Below, one piece after another: positions 36,647 to 46,183 of a stretch of 64,000 bases of DNA (within the stretch, counting starts at the first letter, position 1; every line of letters begins with the position of its first letter). The notes beneath the pieces are model-generated. The model ran no database searches and was not told the DNA's origin. It saw nothing but the letters and a program-made list of their open reading frames with translations. The DNA is taken from positions 1,810,530-1,874,529 of the forward strand of contig NZ_NKFP01000006.1 of NCBI RefSeq assembly GCF_002215035.1, written 5' to 3'. The DNA is from Leptolyngbya ohadii IS1 (GTDB lineage Bacteria; Cyanobacteriota; Cyanobacteriia; Elainellales; Elainellaceae). A program made the translations under genes and the position numbers.

Positions 36647-37109
36647 CCCAGCTGGTCGAGCCATCCTGCCAGTGTTCCTTTTTCCAGATCGGTGCATTGT
36701 GCTTCAGCGTGTCGATCGCATACTTACAGGCTTCAAACGCCTCCGTCCGGTGAGGGCAGCCCACTGCAACTAGAACGCTAATTTCGCCGATCGTTAGCCG
36801 TCCAGTCCGGTGATGGATTACCACATGGCTTACATCTGTCCAGGTTTGGCGAATTTCGTGGGCAATTTGCTTGAAGATCTCGATCGCCATTGGCTCATAC
36901 GCCTGATATTCGAGCGCCACCACAGCCCGTCCTTCCGTGTTGTTTCGTACCATGCCGCTCATCACAACGATCGCTCCATTTGCCGGATCATCTGCGAATT
37001 GATAAACCTCTTCCAGGGAGAGGGGCGCGTAGGTAATGGCAAAACTATCCCCCGCATAGGTGGGCGGACGCTGGGACGAAGGCGCAACGACAGAAGGACT
37101 GCTTTGCAT
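36606..37109 (-). CDS. moaE: Molybdopterin synthase catalytic subunit
   Basis: 167 residues. Transfers sulfur to precursor Z with MoaD to make molybdopterin. The core has GAIVVMSGMVRNNTEGRAVVALEYQAYEPMA, HHRTGRLTIGE, VGCPHRTEAFEACKYAID and the catalytic-lysine segment PIWKKEHW. About 20 extra N-terminal residues. moaD is not adjacent in this window. Confidence 0.95.
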   Translation of the reverse strand: MQSSPSVVAPSSQRPPTYAGDSFAITYAPLSLEEVYQFADDPANGAIVVMSGMVRNNTEGRAVVALEYQAYEPMAIEIFKQIAHEIRQTWTDVSHVVIHHRTGRLTIGEISVLVAVGCPHRTEAFEACKYAIDTLKHNAPIWKKEHWQDGSTSWVSIGACEQDSASC

Positions 37110-37234
37110 AGCAATAATTACGGCTGGATACGGGAGAGGGGCGATCGAGAAACGGAATATGTCAACGACACCGAGTAGAGCGAGAAGCAGGAACGATCAA
37201 TGAGTGATTTAGCCGTTCAGCCAGGACAGCGATC

Positions 37235-38317
37235 TTAGATTGAATAAATCTGTCCATCGATCAGTAGGCGAGTAATACCTTTTGCCTGAAGATAGGGCGT
37301 CACCTTCTGGAACATCCGCCCATCCGGGACTTTTACGATCCGCTGCATTCGCCGCAAAAATCGCTTCGCCACCCGATGATTGTCAAAAACGGGCAGCGTC
37401 TTTGCCTGAACTTCCTCTGGGGGAATTTGTCCCAGGTCGGCAAAATCCTTGAGCGGACGGGTGATTAGCTCCGCCGATCGATCGACAACCACATAGCAGG
37501 TGCGGGGAATCTGTGCCTCCGAGAGCGGCAACACATTGACCATGCCCTTGCCCTGGACATGAACCATCTCGATCGCACCATCGCCGTTCAGGTCATCGTC
37601 GAGATCATCCTCATCATCATCGTCATCACCGTCCAGATCATCATCCAGGTCATCCAGATCGTCCTCATCATCGAGGTCATCCAGATCATCCTCCTCCATC
37701 TGTTCCGCCTCGATCGGCTCTACAACCGTATCGCGAGAGACAAGAATGGGGGGCTGAATGCGACTGGGTTTGTCTATTTTCACAGGTTCCGGAATGCTGG
37801 ACTCCGGTTCTGCGGTTGCAGCATCCAATGTAACGTCGCCGAGGGACAGAACTTCAAGCTGCTTTTCCACAACAGGGGGAGTCACGGGGGCAGTCACTGG
37901 AACCGATTCAGACAGGGGAGAACGCGATCGTTTCCGCCGCCGCCGATTGCCGGAAGCCGTTCCCTCCTGCGACTCTTCCAATGCTTCTAGCTCGTCTAAT
38001 TCCTCCAGGGGCAGCTGGGCGATCGTCCCTCCTGCGGCATGGTCGGCTTTCATGACAACTGCCAGGGCTGCGCTAATTGCATCAATGTCTGGCAAGTCGT
38101 CCGACAAATCCTCTGTCTCTGAAGTTCTGCCCGCCGATCGCTTCTGCTGCACCAAAGCTTCATATTCCCGCTCTGGGATACTCTGCTTGAGTAATCGGCT
38201 CACGGTACTGGTGCTTACCCCGTACTGAGATGCCAAACTCGCTGCCGTCTCATCGGATTGACGATAGCGATTCAGAATATCCTGTTTGTCGGATTCGGAC
38301 AGTTTCTTCGGAGCCAT
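37235..38317 (-). CDS. HTH protein with poly-Asp/Leu linker
   Basis: 360 residues. An N-terminal helix-turn-helix (residues about 5-45, KQDILNRYRQSDETAASLAS then QYGVSTSTVSRLL) resembles transposase- or resolvase-type DNA-binding heads. A variable acidic and basic linker is followed by a striking Asp-rich tract (about residues 206-246, DDLDDLDDEDD-type repeats). A conserved-looking C-terminal domain (about 250-360) has CYVVVDRSAELITRPL, RVAKRFLRRMQRIVKVPDGR and TRLLIDGQIY. Probably a cyanobacterial conserved protein binding DNA or RNA; function unknown. No transposase catalytic triad and no terminal repeats around it. Confidence 0.75.
   Translation of the reverse strand: MAPKKLSESDKQDILNRYRQSDETAASLASQYGVSTSTVSRLLKQSIPEREYEALVQQKRSAGRTSETEDLSDDLPDIDAISAALAVVMKADHAAGGTIAQLPLEELDELEALEESQEGTASGNRRRRKRSRSPLSESVPVTAPVTPPVVEKQLEVLSLGDVTLDAATAEPESSIPEPVKIDKPSRIQPPILVSRDTVVEPIEAEQMEEDDLDDLDDEDDLDDLDDDLDGDDDDDEDDLDDDLNGDGAIEMVHVQGKGMVNVLPLSEAQIPRTCYVVVDRSAELITRPLKDFADLGQIPPEEVQAKTLPVFDNHRVAKRFLRRMQRIVKVPDGRMFQKVTPYLQAKGITRLLIDGQIYSI
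37584..37700. repeat. Imperfect codon repeats encoding the poly-Asp tract
   Basis: Runs of ATC/GTC/CAG-type triplets, such as CATCATCATCGTCATC, encode the DDLDD repeats of the HTH protein on the minus strand. Imperfect short period repeats, in frame. Confidence 0.7.
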
Positions 38318-38356
38318 GCCAGGTGTTCTCGTGCAAAATGAGATGCGTCTTACATT

Positions 38357-39349
38357 CTAACTGCGTCGCCGTCTGGTTTGCCGTCGAGTAGACAGGTCAT
38401 ATTCTAAAGCAGCCCCGATCGCAAACAAACAGCCGCTAAACACCCAGAATACCTCCGGCAATGCCCCGGTCTCGTAATCGGGAATGTAGTTGACTGCGTA
38501 GTTAAACCAGATATCTGCAATGTAGAAACAGATTGCCGCCGCCGCAATACATCGCCAGGATAAGGAAAATCGTCCACCCCAGAATGCCAGGAGCAGCATC
38601 GTTGCCATCACCACCAGAATCACGTCGCCCACAATGTAGAGCCAGCTCACAATTCCAGCAAAAGGCTCCAGCTGAGCTTCGAGAGCGATCGCCCACTCAG
38701 GGGCGGGGATTTCCGGTTCTGCGGTAGCTGGCTCAGGCGAGGGAACCGTATCCGCTACAGGGCTGGGTGCAGCGGCAAAAAGCTGTTCCTGCACCGGGAG
38801 ATGGGAATTCACACTTGAGACTGATCCGGGCATGGGCAGACTGGAACTGGCGGCACTGGACGGCGCAAACGCGGCTGCGATCGCAATCCCTGCAACCGTA
38901 ATAGCTGCCAGAATTCCCCACTGAATTGGAGTCAGGTTCAGGCGGCGCGTGAACACGGCTTGTAGCATTCCCCAGCCCAAAAACAGGTAGGTGAGAATAT
39001 AGAAAAAATCTCCAGGGGAGACTTCAGGGGATTTTCCCAAGCCCAGTTCCCAGTATCCCAGGATGAGATTGCCAATAAAGTAGGAGAACATCCCCAAACC
39101 GATCGCCAGCCAGACGGTGCGACCGCTCACAATTTGAGAACTGCGCCAGTTGCGGAAACAGAGCAAGCCCGCTGCCAGAAACGCAACCGACTCCAAAACA
39201 TAGGTGATGACGCCGTACCATTCCGGTCGTTCTCCACCCGATGGCGACACGCTAAACAATAGAAAAAAGAGAAGTGCCAGGACTGCCCAGGCGATCGCCG
39301 CTAAAACGATAGTCTGCACCGAGAGCGTAAGTTTAGATTTGGTATTCAA
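38357..39349 (-). CDS. Conserved multi-pass membrane protein
   Basis: About 330 residues with seven or eight hydrophobic helices, in two blocks separated by a Ser/Pro/Ala-rich stretch (about residues 165-210). The open frame begins with a TTG at 39364, but a second TTG at 39349 has GAGGAG seven bases upstream and is the better start. Segments GMFSYFIGNLILGYWELGLG and SPGDFFYILTYLFLGWGML resemble a small group of unnamed cyanobacterial membrane proteins. No enzyme motif seen. Function unknown. Confidence 0.7.
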   Translation of the reverse strand: MNTKSKLTLSVQTIVLAAIAWAVLALLFFLLFSVSPSGGERPEWYGVITYVLESVAFLAAGLLCFRNWRSSQIVSGRTVWLAIGLGMFSYFIGNLILGYWELGLGKSPEVSPGDFFYILTYLFLGWGMLQAVFTRRLNLTPIQWGILAAITVAGIAIAAAFAPSSAASSSLPMPGSVSSVNSHLPVQEQLFAAAPSPVADTVPSPEPATAEPEIPAPEWAIALEAQLEPFAGIVSWLYIVGDVILVVMATMLLLAFWGGRFSLSWRCIAAAAICFYIADIWFNYAVNYIPDYETGALPEVFWVFSGCLFAIGAALEYDLSTRRQTRRRRS

Positions 39350-39648
39350 GGAACGACTCCTCAAACAGCGAAGGGCAATAGACCGCAGAGCATTAAGTAG
39401 AGCATTCGGTAAAGCATCAAGAAATCATTAACAGGCAACAAAAGAAGATTTCATCATACAAAGCTTCAGCATTGAAGCAGCAGCAAAATAATTAATCAAC
39501 ACGAAACAGAGTGACAGGGCAGGGCGAATGAGCAGCACCGAAGGAGATTGACCGACTGCAAGCCTGAGACCGGAAATCTGATTCCGCAGCATCCGGAGGC
39601 TCACGAAAGAAGGATCGGGAAAATCAGGATCGGGAAAAGACCGGGGAA

Positions 39649-40323
39649 CTATTGCCAGAATTTGCCCCCCGGCGATCGCTTCAGCCAGGCAAAAAACTGG
39701 GTTCGCTCCTTCTCAGAGAGATCTTCCAGGGCATCCAAAACCCGATCGGTAAAGCTGGTATTGCCGAAATACTGCATTCCAAGCCGATGGAGTTCCCGCA
39801 GCAGCAGATTCAGGTGGGCTTCCTGCCAGGGCGGTGGCAAGATTCGCAGAGGATCAGCGCTGAGCAACTGCTGAACTTCGGGCGCAGTAATAGCTTTGGG
39901 AAATTTGCCCTGTTGAAACACAGCCATCATCTCTTTCTGAAAATTGCTGACCTGCCGCCCGCCCAGCAAATCCTCGATATCCAGATAAAGCGCTTGCAGC
40001 AGTACTAGACAAGCCTGAACAAGAACTGGAGCGGCTTCCGCCTGTCCTGCATCTGCCCCGCCATCCGAGCCGTCTAAAAGCTGTTCCAAACGAACTTTCC
40101 CCCAAACGCTGTACCGTTCAGGCTCCTCTAATAGCACACAGGCTTTGCCCCGGTTGTCAGTCAGGTCGCGCCAGAAGGCTTTGGCATCCTCTTCCTGCGC
40201 GGCGCTAAACACGCTAATCAGACGGAAGGTTTGACCCTGGTACTGAAGAATCGGAATCTGCTGCTCTTTCCTGGGGTGCTGAATATTAGAAATTTCAACA
40301 TCCTGCCGTTTAAGAATAAACAT
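39649..40323 (-). CDS. Npun_F0813-like conserved cyanobacterial protein
   Basis: 224 residues from the ATG at 40323; four extra codons are open upstream. Soluble and mixed alpha/beta. The opening MFILKRQDVEISNIQHPRKE and the QIPILQYQGQTFRLI segment match a conserved cyanobacterial family known by the locus name Npun_F0813, from memory and without a database check. The C-terminal half is helical and Leu-rich. No enzyme or DNA-binding motif. Neighbours give no clue. Confidence 0.7.
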   Translation of the reverse strand: MFILKRQDVEISNIQHPRKEQQIPILQYQGQTFRLISVFSAAQEEDAKAFWRDLTDNRGKACVLLEEPERYSVWGKVRLEQLLDGSDGGADAGQAEAAPVLVQACLVLLQALYLDIEDLLGGRQVSNFQKEMMAVFQQGKFPKAITAPEVQQLLSADPLRILPPPWQEAHLNLLLRELHRLGMQYFGNTSFTDRVLDALEDLSEKERTQFFAWLKRSPGGKFWQ

Positions 40324-40941
40324 GACGCGATTCAAGCACTCCTACAGGATCGGGATCGTAATTTAGCCTGACCAATTCAGCCTGACCAATTTATCCTGTC
40401 TATTTGCGGCAAAGGACACGATCGCCCGATGAGGGAGCCGGTTACAGAGCCGCTCATAAACTGGGGTTCGCCAAACTCCACCGTTGAAGATGGAATCGAA
40501 GATGGGCAAGGGTTATTCTGTACGAAAGGTTCGCCGGAAAGGTTGGTTTAAGTGTACCTCTGGACAGACAGCTTCAGAACCGTTCCTGTGGGAAAAGTAC
40601 AAACTCACGCCCGGATTGCCCAACTGCTCAGTCCGTTCGCCCGTTTGCTGCATAACCTGTCCTGGTGAACTTGCTTTTTTGCCTCTGCTTTCCCTGATGG
40701 ATGTTATAGTGATGCTCATTGGGAGCAATCCATCTTAGGTTGCCCAGACTTGACGAATTCTGCAACTTTTGCAAAAGATCAGATATAGCGAGATGTAGCG
40801 GTATAACAAAAGAGGTAGGAACGCAGAAATCGAACCAGCCAGATTTTGGAAGGGTAAGATTTAGAAAAGCGTTTTTACACTCTGCTTTTATACTCTGTAG
40901 GTTCTTACACTCTGTAAGGTGTAAGGTTTTACGTTCTGCAA
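40324..40941. other. Intergenic region upstream of tRNA-Arg
   Basis: About 600 bases with no convincing gene. Repeated phrases of the type TTACACTCTG and TACTCTGTAGG occur at 40877-40935 just before the tRNA. No promoter could be assigned with confidence. Confidence 0.45.
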
Positions 40942-41015
40942 GCTCCAGTAGCTCAGCTGGATAGAGCAATTGCCTTCTAAGCAATCGGTCGCAGGTTCGA
41001 GTCCTGCCTGGGGCG
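40942..41015 (+). tRNA. tRNA-Arg (anticodon TCT)
   Basis: A complete 74-base cloverleaf. The acceptor stem GCTCCAG pairs with CTGGGGC (one G-T pair), D-arm GCTCAGCTGGATAGAGC, anticodon stem ATTGC/GCAAT with loop CTTCTAA, and T-arm GCAGG-TTCGAGT-CCTGC. G is the discriminator base. The CCA end is not encoded. It reads AGA codons. Confidence 0.96.
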
Positions 41016-41407
41016 TTAAGTCATTCCTGGTTATCGGTCATTCCAACCAATATAGGTATTTGGTCAGTATCTAGATAGATATCTGCTCCAATATTCTCTG
41101 CATCCGAGCTTACCCGAAAGGATGAGGTCAGGCTTGGGCGATCGATCTATGCTAGGCATATCGATGAAACTTGACCCACTGGATCAAAAATGATCGATTC
41201 GTGGAATTCAGTTTCCCTGTTGGAGCCATCAAGTTTTCCCGAAGCATTAAATAAAAACCCCTAATCCAAAAAAAGCCGCACTTTCCGTAATGGCAAGTCT
41301 GGCTAGTGTAGTTATTCAACGCACCTGATCTCACTTCGATCTGCCGTGCCTGTATTCATCTCGAATGCTCTGTCTCGAACTGTCCGTCTCGAATAGGAAG
41401 GAAAGAT
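41016..41407. other. Intergenic region after tRNA-Arg
   Basis: About 390 bases. No gene recognised, and no clear terminator hairpin with a T tract after the tRNA. It holds the promoter of the pentapeptide-repeat gene; GGAAGGAAAG at 41396-41405 is its Shine-Dalgarno. Confidence 0.45.
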
Positions 41408-41848
41408 ATGCAAACTCGATACTTTGCGATCGCTGCAATCTTGACCGTACTGCCCGCCTTTGGGGGCAATCTATCTGCCCATGCCGCTGACCCATCGCAG
41501 GTGCAGCAGCTTCTAGAGACGGGGATGTGTCAGGGATGCGACCTGTCGGATGCCGATTTGCGGCAGGCTCACCTGATTGGTGCCGACCTGCGAGATGCCA
41601 ATCTTCAGGGTGCTAATCTGGCAGAGGCAAATTTAGAGGGTGCTGATCTCACGGGTGCAAATTTGAAAGACGCAGACCTGACTGAGGCATTTCTCACCAA
41701 TGCCAGTCTGAATGACTCTAACCTGACTAACGTCAACCTAACGCGGGCAACCGTGTACTTTGCCGATGTGTCGGGCGCGCTGATGCGAAATATGGATCTC
41801 ACCGATGCCGCTATTCTCGGTACGGGGATCAGTATCGGTAGTGATTAG
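41408..41848 (+). CDS. Secreted pentapeptide-repeat protein
   Basis: 146 residues. A clear signal peptide (residues 1-26, cut after AHA) is followed by a short helix with two Cys (CQGCDLSD) and about 16 A(D/N)LxX pentapeptide repeats that fold as a right-handed quadrilateral beta helix. Destination periplasm or thylakoid lumen. The CxxC near the repeat start is common in lumenal members. Function unknown, although lumenal pentapeptide proteins are abundant in cyanobacteria. Strong Shine-Dalgarno (GGAAGGAAAG). Confidence 0.9.
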   Translation: MQTRYFAIAAILTVLPAFGGNLSAHAADPSQVQQLLETGMCQGCDLSDADLRQAHLIGADLRDANLQGANLAEANLEGADLTGANLKDADLTEAFLTNASLNDSNLTNVNLTRATVYFADVSGALMRNMDLTDAAILGTGISIGSD

Positions 41849-42242
41849 AGTATTGATTGAAACAGTAGGCTATAACGGGTGAGTCGAGGGTTGCCTGCCG
41901 TTTTGCGTTTTTCAGCATCGGGGCTTTCAGGCACAATGCCTTCTGACTTATCTTTGATTTTGACTTGTGTTTTGGCTTGTCTTCCGGAGTGTAGGGTTAG
42001 TTTTCTATATGGAGAATCGCCCGCATCCTTTGCCCCATCTATTCGCTCGAACTATTTGTGATTGCGATATTTTAGGGGTACTTTCTAAATCAGGGGTGCT
42101 TTTGAGCGTAATTTTTGACTGCTACAGTCAGTTTGGTGCTGGTGTTTCCTGTGTTACCTATTAAACGCTCGTCTTTTCGGCTACGATCGAGTCCTCCTCT
42201 TTTCCTTGACCTCTAACAAATTGGTTAGAGCTATTTGGCTCC
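41849..42242. other. Intergenic region upstream of the Crp-type regulator
   Basis: About 390 bases, T-rich. Short frames overlap here on the plus strand but have no Shine-Dalgarno and no recognisable product. No operator with dyad symmetry was convincing. Confidence 0.45.
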
Positions 42243-42944
42243 ATGCACGATCGGTTCTCCTCCCGCGACTCCCGCGAATCGTTACTTATTCGTTCTGCCC
42301 CCTTCTTTGAAGGACTTCCTGAAGAGATCGTTGAAAAAGCAGTTGCCCATGTAGTGGTTCGGAGTCATCCTGCGAATCAGGTGATTCTGCTGGAAAACGA
42401 CTGGGGCACCTCGGTCTATTTCATCCTGGAAGGCTGGGTCAAAATTCGCACCTACAATCTTGACGGCAAGGAAGTAACGCTGAACGTACTGGGCAAAGGA
42501 GAGCTGTTTGGCGAAATGGCTCCCCTGGACGAAGTGCCGCGATCGACGGACGTAATTACCCTGGTGCCCACCCTGATTGGCAATATGCCCTCTCAGGATT
42601 TTGTAGACCTAATTCGCACCGAACCCGCTTCGGGAGTTAAGCTAGCTCAGCTGATGGCAAGACGGCTGCGGCAGGTCAACCGACGGCTTAGACTGCGTGA
42701 ATCCGATAGTATGTCTCGCGTCGCGGATATTTTGCTGTTCCTTGCCGATGGACAGGGTAAGCCCGGAGAGCAGGGCATTGAGATCCCTAATTTGCCCCAC
42801 CGGGAACTGAGCAGCCTCAGCGGACTGGCACGGGAAACGGTGACGCGGGTGTTAAGCAAGCTGGAAAAGAAAGGGCTGATCCATCGCGATCGCGATATTC
42901 TCTCTATTCCCGATATTAATGCTCTGGAGCGGATGCTGATTTAG
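42243..42944 (+). CDS. Crp/Fnr-family transcriptional regulator
   Basis: 233 residues. An N-terminal cyclic-nucleotide-binding beta roll (residues about 15-130) has GKGELFGEMAPLDEVPRSTDV, which matches the phosphate-binding cassette of cAMP-binding Crp proteins (GE, then RST). A dimerisation helix and a C-terminal winged HTH with ELSSLSGLARETVTRVLSKLEKKGLI follow. The intact cassette suggests cAMP sensing as in cyanobacterial SyCRP-type regulators, but this is inference. The stop overlaps the convergent alpha-amylase stop by four bases. Confidence 0.92.
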   Translation: MHDRFSSRDSRESLLIRSAPFFEGLPEEIVEKAVAHVVVRSHPANQVILLENDWGTSVYFILEGWVKIRTYNLDGKEVTLNVLGKGELFGEMAPLDEVPRSTDVITLVPTLIGNMPSQDFVDLIRTEPASGVKLAQLMARRLRQVNRRLRLRESDSMSRVADILLFLADGQGKPGEQGIEIPNLPHRELSSLSGLARETVTRVLSKLEKKGLIHRDRDILSIPDINALERMLI

Positions 42945-44482
42945 CCACCTGCCTGGAATTGCCTATGGATTGCAACGGCTTCCAGACTCTCAACGGTGAC
43001 GGTAATCTGTTTCTGCTCGTTGACGGTGACGATCGCCTCCGGGGGGCAATCCTGACCTCGTTCCAGTGCCAGCCCATTCGCCAGCACATTGCAATAGTTT
43101 CCGGGTGGCAGGTCGGTTTGCAGCGTTTGGGTGAGGGAGTTTGCTCCCCGGTTGATTACGACAAAGCCAGATGATCCCCGTCCGAAGGCAATCTGATCGC
43201 TGCCATTGCTCCACCAGTAGACGACCGGACTATCCACACCCACCTGATTTCGGAAATCAACCATCGCGGCGATCGCAGGGTGCCGATGCTCACAGACCCA
43301 TTCGCCAAAGCAATTGACCTGACCGTTTTGATAGACAGGCGTAGTGTTGCCCTGGGCATCCGCAGGCGGTCCTTGATCGGGGTCTGAGAAGGCATAGCTA
43401 GACATCACCTGGGGCGTACCGTAGGGATAAGCCAGCATAAACACATTTGCCAGGTCGTAGAGCCTGTTGTTCTTGTAGGTAAGATAGTTGCCGCCGCCCG
43501 CATGACCCCGCTGTTTGTCGTGGTTGTCGATAAACACAACGGCTTTTTCACTCGGTGCCAGTCCCCAACTTTCCCCCAGGGTTTCCAGTTGGGCGATCGA
43601 TTGCCCCTCAATGCCCATCAATTTCTCGCTCACCGTCCTGCCATATTCTGCTTCAATCACCCGTCCGTTAGCGTAGTATTCCTGCTTTTTGATCGCCTCA
43701 TTGCCGGGATCAAGCACCTCTTGATAAACGTAGGGATCGGGATCGACAGCCTGGTTGACGCGCTTGAGAATGGCGGCAATGTCCTGGGCAGCCATATGCT
43801 TGGCGGCATCAATCCGAAAGCCATCTACCCCCAGCCGCACCAGATCGATCAGGTGATTGGCAATCTGCTGCTGGACGGCGGGATCGCTGGTATTCAAATC
43901 CGGCAGTCCCACCAGTTCGCAGTTTGTCACCTGCTGGCGATCGTTATAGTTGTTGATGTTCTTGCGGCAGGTATGAAAATCCTTTGGCTCGTAAAGTCCA
44001 GGATAACGATAGCGATCGAACTGGGTGCCTGCACTGCCAATGCCGCTGGGATCGGCTGCCATGTGGTTAATCACCGCATCCGCATAGATTTTGACGCCCA
44101 CTTTGTGACAGCGTTCGATCATCCGGGCAAGCTGCGATCCGTTGCCGCTGCGGCTAATTAACTGGTAGCTCACGGGCTGATAGCGCTGCCACCAGGGGAA
44201 GCCCTTCTGGGGTAAAACGACATGTTCGGCAGCAGGGGAAATCTGAACGGCTCCGTAGCCGTGGGGCGCAAGGTAGCTCTCGCACTCCTGGGCAATATCA
44301 TCCCATCGCCACTCCAGCAAATGGACAAAGACTGCATGGGACTGAGGGGAAACTGATAGGGTTGGCGCAGCCGGATTAAACGGAGGGCGATGACAGCTGA
44401 CCGTCAGAACAAGGCAAAGGCTAGAAACAATTGCCCAACGTAGCCCTGCCCAGGGTAGCCAGGATTTCAACCGGGGAATCAT
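42941..44482 (-). CDS. Secreted alpha-amylase family lipoprotein
   Basis: 513 residues, glycoside hydrolase family 13. A signal sequence with a lipobox-like LTVSC at about residues 26-30 suggests a periplasmic or outer-surface lipoprotein. Catalytic elements are DAVINH (region I), GFRIDAAKH with the nucleophile Asp (region II), YVYQEVLD with the acid Glu (region III) and FIDNHDKQRG (region IV). This is the animal or Streptomyces-type alpha-amylase layout, with an all-beta C-terminal domain. It probably degrades external or leaked alpha-glucan. A small cupin gene lies 91 bases upstream on the same strand. Confidence 0.95.
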   Translation of the reverse strand: MIPRLKSWLPWAGLRWAIVSSLCLVLTVSCHRPPFNPAAPTLSVSPQSHAVFVHLLEWRWDDIAQECESYLAPHGYGAVQISPAAEHVVLPQKGFPWWQRYQPVSYQLISRSGNGSQLARMIERCHKVGVKIYADAVINHMAADPSGIGSAGTQFDRYRYPGLYEPKDFHTCRKNINNYNDRQQVTNCELVGLPDLNTSDPAVQQQIANHLIDLVRLGVDGFRIDAAKHMAAQDIAAILKRVNQAVDPDPYVYQEVLDPGNEAIKKQEYYANGRVIEAEYGRTVSEKLMGIEGQSIAQLETLGESWGLAPSEKAVVFIDNHDKQRGHAGGGNYLTYKNNRLYDLANVFMLAYPYGTPQVMSSYAFSDPDQGPPADAQGNTTPVYQNGQVNCFGEWVCEHRHPAIAAMVDFRNQVGVDSPVVYWWSNGSDQIAFGRGSSGFVVINRGANSLTQTLQTDLPPGNYCNVLANGLALERGQDCPPEAIVTVNEQKQITVTVESLEAVAIHRQFQAGG

Positions 44483-44573
44483 GCTTTAACTTATGTGGCT
44501 CGATAAACGGCAATTACAAGGAACAGCGAAGGATTGCTTTAGAATGCCCAGGATTTCTCCTTAAAAGCAAAAA

Positions 44574-44909
44574 TCAAACTCGTATCCCAAAATATGTGAG
44601 AACTAGCTCCTTGCTGCCCGTATTGCGAACTTCGTGGACTTCACCCTGCTCAACTGCGACACAGCCGCCTGCCGCCAAGGGATAAATCTGCTGATTAACT
44701 TCAATCTCACCCCGACCCGATTCCACAAAAAATACTTCGCACATATCGGCATGGGCATGGGCGGGCGCAACCTGACCGGGGGCAAACCGTGCCTGGGAGA
44801 AGTTGGTCAAATGGGGCAGATCACCAAAGCGCAGCATCACTTTCTTTTGGATTGCCGGGTTGTGCGAAACGGGTTCCAGAGGAAGGCGATCGAGATCGGT
44901 CTGTTTCAT
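44574..44909 (-). CDS. Cupin-domain protein
   Basis: 111 residues, one cupin_2 barrel. Motif 1 HAHADMCEVFFVESGRGEIEV keeps the His pair and Glu of the metal site, and motif 2 PLAAGGCVAVEQGEVHEVRNT keeps the third His. A metal-binding role is more likely here than for the cupin at 26895-27236. It could be an isomerase, a dioxygenase or a ligand sensor. It lies upstream of the alpha-amylase gene on the same strand. Confidence 0.88.
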   Translation of the reverse strand: MKQTDLDRLPLEPVSHNPAIQKKVMLRFGDLPHLTNFSQARFAPGQVAPAHAHADMCEVFFVESGRGEIEVNQQIYPLAAGGCVAVEQGEVHEVRNTGSKELVLTYFGIRV

Positions 44910-45159
44910 AGTCCTTCAGGATGGGTAGAGGTTAGGTGAATTTTTACGGAACCAGGGCTGCGGCAGCCGGATGCTGCTAGTTCTCCTAGTTGGAGAAGAA
45001 TAAATGGAGAAGAGTAGACTGGTTGTGTTCCTCCTGGTATAGATTTCTTCTGCTCCCCTTCTAAGGCATACTGACTGAGGAAGCCCATTCTGATGAGCCT
45101 CTGTCCTGCTCCCCTGAACTCTGCTCAATGCTCGACCTCACCTGCACGATAATTCATCC

Positions 45160-46104
45160 ATGATTGATTCTCAACTGCTTAGCGTTTCTACGTCCTCTGT
45201 GCCTGCGGCTCCCGTTAGCCAGTTTCATGCGGCGATCGCACGGGGAGACTTTCTCATTACGGCAGAAGTCATGCCGCCCAAAGGAGGCGATCCCTCCCAC
45301 ATGATCGAGATGGCAAATCTGCTGAAGGGGCGGGTTCATGCAGTAAATATTACGGATGGTAGCCGGGCAGTGATGCGGATGTCTTCTCTGGCAGCAGCAG
45401 TGCTTTTGAGTCAGCAGGGGGTTGAACCCATTTGCCAGATGGCTTGCCGCGATCGAAACTGCATTGCGCTTCAGGCTGACCTGATGGGAGCACAGGCGCT
45501 TGGGATTCGCAACGTTCTGGCACTGACGGGCGACCCAATCAAAGCCGGAGATCATCCCGATGCTAAGGGCGTCTTTGAGCTGGAGTCGGTGCGGTTGCTG
45601 AAGCTGATTGGCAAACTCAACCAGGGATTTGACTTTAACGACAAAGCCCTTCCGGATGGGGCAACCACGCTACTCGCAGGGGCAGCCGTTGATCCCCAGT
45701 GCGGAAGCTGGTCGGGGCTACAGCGTCGATTCGAGCGCAAGCTTGCCGCCGGAGCGCAGTTTTTTCAGAGTCAGCTGATCTCAGACTTCAATCGCCTCAG
45801 CAAGTTTATGGATCAGGTAGCAGTGGGCTGTCATACGCCTGTGTTGGCGGGCATCTTTCTGCTCAAATCCGCCAAGAATGCCCAATTCATCAACCGCAAT
45901 GTGCCAGGGGTACAAATTCCGCAGGACATTATCGATCGCCTGGAACGGGCTAGCGATCCCCTAAGAGAGGGAATGACGATTGCGGCAGAGCAGGTGCAGA
46001 TGGCACGGCAGATTTGCCAGGGAGTTCACCTGATGGCAGTGCGGCGAGAGGATCTGATTCCTGAGATTCTGGACATGGCAGGCGTTGAGGCGATCGTCCG
46101 CTAG
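45160..46104 (+). CDS. Methylenetetrahydrofolate reductase family protein
   Basis: 314 residues, MTHFR TIM-barrel. The opening ITAEVMPPKGGDPSHMIEMA, the VNITDGSRAVMRMSSLAAA region and LALTGDPIKAGDHPDA are typical. The usual role is NAD(P)H-dependent reduction of 5,10-methylene-THF to 5-methyl-THF for methionine synthesis. The late segment VLAGIFLLKSAKNAQFINRNVPGVQIPQ is typical of the MetF group. Single gene, ATG start. Confidence 0.92.
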   Translation: MIDSQLLSVSTSSVPAAPVSQFHAAIARGDFLITAEVMPPKGGDPSHMIEMANLLKGRVHAVNITDGSRAVMRMSSLAAAVLLSQQGVEPICQMACRDRNCIALQADLMGAQALGIRNVLALTGDPIKAGDHPDAKGVFELESVRLLKLIGKLNQGFDFNDKALPDGATTLLAGAAVDPQCGSWSGLQRRFERKLAAGAQFFQSQLISDFNRLSKFMDQVAVGCHTPVLAGIFLLKSAKNAQFINRNVPGVQIPQDIIDRLERASDPLREGMTIAAEQVQMARQICQGVHLMAVRREDLIPEILDMAGVEAIVR

Positions 46105-46183
46105 AAAACTCCAGGAGTTGGGCTGAAAATGCTGTACTCTGACTCCCCGTTTAATCTCTACTATTGGCTTCTGCCTTTACGAT

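Noticed and set aside
37584-37700. Possible CRISPR-like or microsatellite array
   Set aside because: Repeats are triplet-based, in frame and encode the Asp-rich tract; there is no spacer/repeat structure.
40484-40984. Small frames on both strands before tRNA-Arg
   Set aside because: They overlap each other, and one runs into the tRNA; no protein family features.
43502-44161. 219-codon plus-strand frame opposite alpha-amylase
   Set aside because: Antisense of the conserved catalytic region; no ribosome-binding site.
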